Source of the DNA: Gnetum montanum
Lineage: Eukaryota > Streptophyta > Gnetopsida > Gnetales > Gnetaceae
Length of the DNA: 64,000 bases
Direction: 5' to 3'
Assembly: GCA_015680685.1 (NCBI GenBank)
Contig: MNCI01010116.1
Location: 1,690,315 to 1,754,314 of the forward strand
Part shown: positions 57,590 to 64,000 of the stretch, one piece after another
How positions within the stretch are numbered: position 1 is the first letter of the stretch
How the letters are laid out: every line of letters begins with the position of its first letter
Notes under the pieces: model-generated
Database searches by the model: none
Told to the model about the DNA's origin: nothing
What the model saw: only the letters and a program-made list of their open reading frames with translations
Translations under genes and position numbers: made by a program

Positions 57590-60080
57590 ATAATTTGAAG
57601 ACATATGCTACAAATGTTTCATGCAATGGAAGTTAAGAGACTAGGTCACTCAATGGCTCAAAGCTATCTTATTAAAATTAAAGCTTTATCACCTCTGAAG
57701 ACCCATAGGATCTATGGAATAGATATTATATTTTTATGAAAAATAGAGATAGTCTTTATAAATTGACCAAGCACCAATGGAGGTAGCAAAAGCAAATTAT
57801 ATAATTTTTTTTACTATAACATTATAATACTATCTTAAATGAGTAGTCACAATACAAGAAAGAAACACAACTTATCTTCAAGGGCTCTTGACCTACATAA
57901 CCTACATATATGTTATTCTTAAGGGAGTTGAATCCTTCTTTCTCATCTTATAACAAAATCCCATAAAAGTATTCTCAAATCAAAAATTATGATGGAAGAA
58001 ATCAAAGCATTGACTTTTAATTTAGCAAATGGTAAAACTCCAAGATTTGATGGTTTTTCAATTGAATTTTTTAAGAAGCATTAGGACATTGTTGGAGATC
58101 ATCGCTTTAATCTTTTCCAAGAAGTCACTAAAAAAGTTTATTTTAGTAAAAATATTGATAAAGGTATGATTCATATTCTTCCTAAGAATAGAGATATTCA
58201 ACATATTGATAATTGGAGGTTTATTACGCTTCTTAATAGCATTCACAAAATTTTAGCTAAATGCATGACTTGTTGAATGCAAAAGGTTGTAGAAGATATC
58301 ATCAAACTTGGACATCCTAGTTTTGTTAAAGGTAGACATATATAAAATAATGTCATTATAGCTTAGGAAGGAATGTAGCCAACTTTTGATACTATCTAGG
58401 ATATTGCTTTTATTAAGTTAGATTATGCTAAAACTTATGATAGGATTGAATGATATTTTATTATTTCTTATCTCTATAAACTTGGATTTAGTGATCATTT
58501 TATTTATCTTTTCTATATCTTTCTCATTAGTGCTAATGTTCAAGTTACCCTAATTTTAGATTGAGTTCCTCTTTTTTTCTATAGTGTCTAGGTACATTGT
58601 CACTTGAATAAGACACCATACAACTGACTCAGATCCACACTACAGGCACTCACTGATTGTTCTCTAAGACTATAGAATAAAACTGCAAGAGTTTGGCTAC
58701 ACTATTGACTAATTGACTCCTAAACCATATGTCCAAGTGTTATATTTATAGGTTGGCACACATCCCCCAATATCAAATATCCAATAATGTAGCATATGAT
58801 ATGATACCTGATATGCGATATCACGGCTTTGATATTGAAGTTTCTATATCATAGCTATTCAAAAATTGACTTTTTATAAAATAGATGTGGTATAGCATCA
58901 ATGATATTGCAGATTCCATGTAGCATTAGTGATATCCCATCCAACTGATGATTCATCAGTTGATAAAATTGAAAAGAAGCTTGATAAATGAAAAAAAAAT
59001 GCTTTCCCTTCAAAAATTTTAGTTAGTAAGCAGATACTTCAATCAACTCATATTTATTACCCTAGTTTTTGGGCTCCTTATAAAACTTATTATGGTAGAA
59101 CTAATTGTATTATTAGTTAGTTCTCTTGATCTACAAAAAGGTTTTTCTAGAGTTACTTTGGATATTTGCACTAGTAGAAAAAAAGATAAAGGACTTGACC
59201 TCATTAATTTTTATAACTAAGGAATTTCTCTCCTATCAAAATGGATTGCAAAGTGCATTAATGGAGATAATGTTTGGATGCTCAGTTTTAGAAATAGAAT
59301 GATAACAATTGGTCTTCTAATAGCTTATTTCATTACTTCTTTTCTCCTCAAGCTATTTTTATTCTTAGTTCTTTAATACTTAAAAATAATTTGGAAGGCA
59401 TGATGCAAGCTTAGTAAATATTAGGATTACAATCATATTACATATTTAGAAGATATGCTTAAGTAAATTAGCACATAGTGGCTTTCCCTTAATGAAGGAG
59501 CTTGGACTACTAATTCATCTAGATTGTGTACTACTTGAAGAAAATTTGATATCATGTATTTTCTTGTCTACATCTGCATGATAGATGAATTATGTGGAAT
59601 GAAGCTTCTAGCCTGTATGGTTTGAACAAAAAGAGAAAAAAGAATTTTTTAAAAATTAATTTCTAATTTTGAGAATTTATTTAAAGTTGAAAATAGTTTG
59701 CATTAGTCTTTTCCAAATATTTTTTGGAAGGATGATTGATTTGTGTTTCTTTTTAATTACAAAGTTTCATATGAGATTGTTACAAATAATGATTTTATTC
59801 ATAAAAAATTCAATAATACCTCAAAAATGCAATTACCATCACACTTTTAGATGAGGAAAATGAAATATATTTGGATAACTACTACCTTTCCTAACATTTG
59901 TATTTTTTAATGATGTCTTAGTCCTCAAGGTGTTTCTATCAACATTCATCTTAAAAATATGAGAATTATTTCTCCCCAATGTCTTCTTTGTAGAAGTAAA
60001 GACTCATTTTCTCATGGTTTTTTGGAATGTCTTGTTGCTTAGCATACTTAGAAATGAACATCCCTAATTTGTAGAAACTT
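57590..60080 (+). pseudogene. L1-type LINE ORF2 (RT to zf-RVT), split by an LTR fragment
   Basis: From about 57990 the translation reads NGKTPRFDGFSIEFFKKH, DIQHIDNWRFITLLNSIHKI, GHPSFVKGRH and IKLDYAKTYDRIE. These are the conserved RT blocks of plant L1 elements (KSPGPDGF, NWRPI.L.N..YKI, F.KGR.I, D..KA.D). At 58587 an LTR fragment interrupts. LINE text resumes at 58959 and runs to the C-terminal zinc region (RIISPQCLLCRSKDSFSHGF) near 59960-60040. Stops are frequent. 59222-60070 matches the copy at 74-960. The catalytic box FxDD lies in the lost or mutated part. Confidence 0.85.
58587..58958 (-). repeat. Truncated LTR with GATATC array inside the LINE
   Basis: On the minus strand it starts TGATGAATCATCAGTTGG, carries GATATC/GATATT words (58765-58945) and TATAAATA (58743-58750 plus coordinates), and breaks off near 58587. 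No internal sequence or second LTR is present, so it is a truncated solo LTR. Confidence 0.7.
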
Positions 60081-60084
60081 TTAA

Positions 60085-61313
60085 TCAAGCACCAATGAAG
60101 TCACTCTTAGAAATCAACTTTTCTTATTTACTTCCTTTTTTTTCATTTAGAAATATCTTTGACAACTTGTATTCTCCTTTAGTTAGAAGCTTTAGTGGGT
60201 AGTTATTTTTTGACAACAAAAGTATAACTATGATCTTTTTTTTTAGGAGTTAAATATTATATTCTAAAAGATGTCACTTTTTAGCTACAAATTTAAGTAA
60301 GAAAGTTCCTAGTGAAAGCTAAACAATTAATTTATTTGTTATAGTATTAAATTCTTTTATTTTGAAAGCTCAAGGATAGAAATCTTTTAGCTTTTGTTGC
60401 TATTTTTTCATTATTTCTGATTGATGTGTTTTGTTATTCTTAGAGAGAGTTTTTTCCTTTTTTTTACAAGAAATCCTTTAGCATGAACTGAAAACCCATG
60501 ATAGTGCTTCTAAACAAGAGGAAGGTTTGATTCTTTTTCTACCCTAAAGGGGAGGTTTTTCAAGATTTTTTGTAAGGATAAAAACTTAAAAAGGCATCCT
60601 CAAAACCCTTGGGCTTTTCATTAAGCTCTCTCTTTAGTGATATGATGAACTTTGATTTTTTAAATATTATTATCTATTTGTTTGGGTTTTGACACTCCCA
60701 CCAAATTCTAATATGATGAGAACATAGGTGAAGCTTTTTGATAACATTTTGATAATTGATTAGAATAGTAGTTGAGAGATAGTAAACTTTCACATCTAGT
60801 TTATTAGATCTAATGTGAGGAAAATAAATTTTTTTGTTGCCTTCTATGTTATACCACATCTATGTTAAAACATTTCGCTAAACTAGTTGGCAAATATACT
60901 TAGAATTTTGCTGCACATCGTCTGAAGAAATATTCCATTTTCTCAACCATTGCATTTCCTGAAAATGCCAACAATGGTTTCCTGAATCCTTAAGAACTTT
61001 TTAAAAAGAATTCGTCTTACCTTAAGCTATGTAAGCTACAAGTATATGTAATGAATTAGCACAATGCTTGTACTTCTAAAGGTAATAAATCACATTCACA
61101 TGATAATGTTGAGTAAAGTATTTGCATCTTCACTTTTAACTCATCAAGAAGAATTTTTTTTTGAATTTTTTCAATATATTTTCAAAGTTTAGGGATGAAT
61201 TTAGGTCCCAAAGAGCACATCCATATAATAAAATAAGATAGACGATTAAAAAAACTTGTTTTCTAACTTTTTATAGATGATAACATGAAAAACTTATTTT
61301 CTGACTTTCCAAG
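60085..61313. other. Unassigned AT-rich DNA
   Basis: No gene recognised. A 61-codon minus-strand frame at 60674-60859 (MWYNIEGNKKIYF...) has neighbouring open stretches in other minus frames up to 61260, which may be a decayed coding region of an unidentified element. The word CTGACTTTCCAAG occurs at 61301 and at 970, each downstream of a LINE copy. Confidence 0.3.
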
Positions 61314-62741
61314 TGAAACACCACTAATTTCGGCCTAACACTTTGAAACAAGAACAACTCACACTTGAGCTGTCAAAGATAAAAGTTTAAGCTTGTCCTG
61401 GGAACTCACACTGGCTTGCAAATTTTTCACTCATGCTATGGTCGCAACGTGAGTACAACGTGACTGACTCTAAGAACCCCAAACCTGGGTAAGAATGATC
61501 TGATTTCTAGGGTGTAAGCCATCCTCGAAGACCACTAATGTGTTTTAGCATTTAGGAATTCAAATTTGGAGACAAATTGGTCACATTTTCACACTCACGT
61601 TGTCACTCATGCTGATGTCACGCTGCCAGTGTGAGTGTAGCGTGAGTAACTTTCAGAGCCCAAAACTAAGTCAAAATGATCTAATTTCCAAGGTGCAAGT
61701 CATCCTTAGGGATCGTTATTGACAACTTCAGATTTCAGCCTCCAAAATTCCAGATTTCAAGTCCAAAAATTGTAGGTTTTTACACTGGTATGGTCGCGCT
61801 GCACTTACGCTGGTAGTGTGAGTCCAGCGTGAGCTGCCAAAAGTGGTTCAAAAATCACTTTCAACCTTAGTTTTTGATTTTTAGATCACTCTCAAGGTCA
61901 ACCATAGTCAGGAAATCATTACACTTCAAGAATCAGGCTTCAAAAATCAAAATTTGATGGAAAATATGTCATTTTGGCTCACTCATGCTGAGGTCACACT
62001 AAGGTCACACTAGCAATGCGAGTGTAGTGTGAGTGTAGCATGCACATGTTGAAGACATGCTAAGACAAAATCCACTCACACTAGAAGTTCTAGTCAGGCG
62101 AAGATGCCTCAAACAGCCATAGAACCACTTGAATCAACATCCTACAACAGTCAAGTTAGAGATCCAGAAGTTTCAAGCAAGCCAGAATCAATTTCTCTTG
62201 TTGTACATTATCATTCCATTGTAAATTTTCATCATTTTTGAGCTTGTCAGGCTCTTATGCTCCGAATTTTATGTGCTTCCATGAGCATAAGCTAGCTTGA
62301 GTAAGTTATCACATGCTGTAAGATACAATGCACCTAGTCAAGAACATAGCTTGTCCGCACACGTCCAACTCACACATAGCCATCCATTGGACACATGTCA
62401 CTCAATCCGTTTTCCTATCATATCTTAGCCATTATTTTTTTTACTCTGTTTTACATTCAGTTTAAGTTTTTTTTGCAATACTGTTCTGCATAAGTTTCTG
62501 TTTACATTTAGTGCGCACTGTTTACATTTGGAAAATTAGTTACAATAACCCCAGCTCAAGCAATAGTTTACGCTCAGGGAAGTCCTTAGTTGATTTGCAT
62601 GTAGACCATACAAGGCACTCTGTCTTCGTTTCCTTTTCCAACTTGCCCTCACATGAAGGTAGGGTCAACTGTGTCTACTCGACGATCTTTCGGTGTTTAT
62701 TTTTCCCTTCTAGCCTTACACCGACGATTTAGGTCAATACA
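61314..62741 (+). repeat. 5' LTR of a Tat/Ogre-like element (boundaries approximate)
   Basis: It begins at TGAAACACC and ends near AATACA, a few bases before a primer site. It is less AT-rich than the surroundings and contains four degenerate repeats. Both ends are inferred because the 3' LTR lies outside the window. Confidence 0.5.
61440..62040 (+). repeat. Degenerate 180-200-bp tandem repeats with CTCACGCT/GTGAGTGTAGCG words
   Basis: The marker word GTGAGTNYARCGTGAGY-like recurs at about 61448, 61629, 61816 and 62018, spaced 181, 187 and about 200 bp. Between markers, AAAATGATCTRATTTC and AAGNCATCCT words also recur. The unit copies are strongly diverged. Confidence 0.7.
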
Positions 62742-62747
62742 GTAAAT

Positions 62748-62765
62748 TGGTGCTAGAAGGAGGGT
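62748..62765 (+). promoter_or_regulatory. Primer binding site, Tat/Ogre type
   Basis: TGGTGCTAGAAGGAGGGT resembles the TGGCGCTAGAAGGAGGG primer site reported for Tat-branch elements. It is clearly different from the tRNA-Asp site of the other elements here. I have not verified which tRNA matches; tRNA-Arg is a candidate. Confidence 0.6.
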
Positions 62766-63077
62766 CTGACTTGTTTATTGTTTGTCAAAATGTTAATCAT
62801 GCTACCTATCCAACCGCTGCATAGACAAAGTGCTGAAAGTAAAGCCCAACTTGTCCAGCTAGCTTACATATGCTAGCTTAACTTACCCATCCTGTCTGCC
62901 CCCGAGTATCTCACGCTATAGTTAATTCACGCTACAACTACTCATGTTCTTTGTCAGTCACACTGCAATTAACTCATGCTACTTGTCAGCTCATGCTGCC
63001 TATCAGGTCACACTACCTATCAGCTCATGTTGTCATTTTCTCACACTCTTAGCTTACTGACGCTGTCAGTTGCTCAC

Positions 63078-64000
63078 TATGGAATCCTCCCAAATTAACC
63101 CAGTGACACTACCGATCTCTAACTTTGGGACTGAAACTTTGATCCCTGTGACTACTACAAAATCCATAACTGTTATTGAATAGATAAACCCCTAAGGCCC
63201 TACATGCCAGTCACTCAGGCTACAGGGAAAAGACCCTACCTATGCAACTCTTACACCCGAATAGTATAACTTCATCTGTGTCAAGATCCAAGCTAACTTG
63301 CCCATCAATCGTGTAGAGAGGGAAGCAAAGCGAGACTATGAACTTATTCACAGAGGAGGTCATGAGTTCATCCCTTTAGCATTTGATATAATCCCACTAT
63401 CTGAACACCATCATAAACTCATATCCCAGCTCCTCATGGCAAGACGTCAAGCCTTACAGCCACCTCTAATAGAGCCTCAGGGTGGAGATGAGGAAGATGA
63501 CTTCATAGCCTAATCTGAACATGGAGATTTGTACCATACCATCAGTCCTCATGCCCATACAAACCCATTATTCTAACCCTTCCTAGAAGAGACTATACCT
63601 CGACCACTAGCTTCTCTATAGGAAGTACCCACCTCCATTCCCATCTTCTCCAAGCTCAATGTTTAATCTAACTTGTCCACTTTCATCATACCTTTGCAAA
63701 TACAATCCCAACAACCTCCTCCCCAAACTAATGCAAGATCAACCTTTCGACCTCAAGTGATTGGAATGCCATCAGTTATACCAACTTCCATGTCCACCCA
63801 TTACATACCTCAAGTGCAAATCTAGCAAGCATCATTGATCACTTCACAACCTGTGGTTGGGCAATGGGTTCCACCAACTGTTCAGCAAAACCTATCTACT
63901 TACTACAGTGTACCATACCCCGTAGTCTCCACCCCGAATGTCATTCCACTATAGCAAAAAACAGCCCAACTACTCTCTCTTTCCACAAACGATGCAACAA
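63078..64000 (+). pseudogene. Start of the first ORF/gag of the Tat/Ogre-like element (runs off the window)
   Basis: ATG 63078 opens MESSQINPVTLPISNFGTET. Past stops the reading continues with NLPINRVEREAKRDYELIHR and an acidic segment (GGDEEDDF) in 63298-63513, and a Pro/Gln/Ser-rich stretch to the window end (QSQQPPPQ, VPPTVQQNLS). Several TAG and TAA codons interrupt one and the same frame, which otherwise stays aligned. No domain is recognised in the visible part. Confidence 0.5.

Noticed and set aside
60674-60859. 61-codon minus-strand frame as a gene
   Set aside because: Short, no recognisable domain, and continuing text in neighbouring frames is broken by stops; noted only as unassigned.

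Overview
The window is AT-rich plant nuclear DNA made almost entirely of old, nested retrotransposons, with one apparently intact host gene near the left end. That gene (2128-5203, + strand, five exons) encodes an RPW8-type coiled-coil NB-ARC-LRR immune receptor (RNL, ADR1/NRG1 class). The gene class and the load of decayed Ty3/gypsy elements suit a seed plant with a large genome, most likely a gymnosperm. That placement is an inference, and the species cannot be named. One N (32617) marks an assembly uncertainty.

Layout. 1-960: an LTR end and the 3' half of an L1-type LINE. 980-2127: putative promoter and 5' UTR of the receptor gene. 2128-5203: the RNL gene. 5204-7316: intergenic DNA with small tandem repeats. 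7317-10285: LTR plus gag of a truncated Athila/Tat-like element (A). 12267-18290: a complete element with gag but no pol (B), with two 915-bp LTRs and target duplication AAATA. 20018-29393: a full-length minus-strand element with gag and pol (G), target duplication AAGTT. 29540-30110: an RTE-type LINE remnant. 30554-37052: a minus-strand chimera (C) with two unlike LTRs and no pol. 37053-39582: gag-protease and 3' LTR of a different, chromovirus-like family (E). 39599-43925: a minus-strand element (F) lying head to head with a plus-strand relative (D, 43930-56275), which has gag, pol, an extra 3' ORF and a 3' LTR. 56520-57044: an LTR of family A. 57067-57239: a tRNA-derived SINE with a 20-bp target duplication. 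57590-60080: a second copy of the L1-type LINE, split by an LTR fragment. 61314-64000: the 5' part of a Tat/Ogre-like element.

Elements A, B, C, D, F and G form one superfamily. It is recognised by a tRNA-Asp-like primer binding site, an Athila/Tat-type pol (FMDDFS, WGIDFMG), a gag with an unusual short Cys/His motif and, in several LTRs, a block of GATATC words just upstream of a TATAAATA box. All coding regions of these elements are broken by stops and frameshifts. The main points for follow-up are the GATATC arrays, the pol-less element B, the unrecognised coiled-coil ORF downstream of pol in C and D, the chimeric and head-to-head element arrangements, and the GC-AG intron of the RNL gene.
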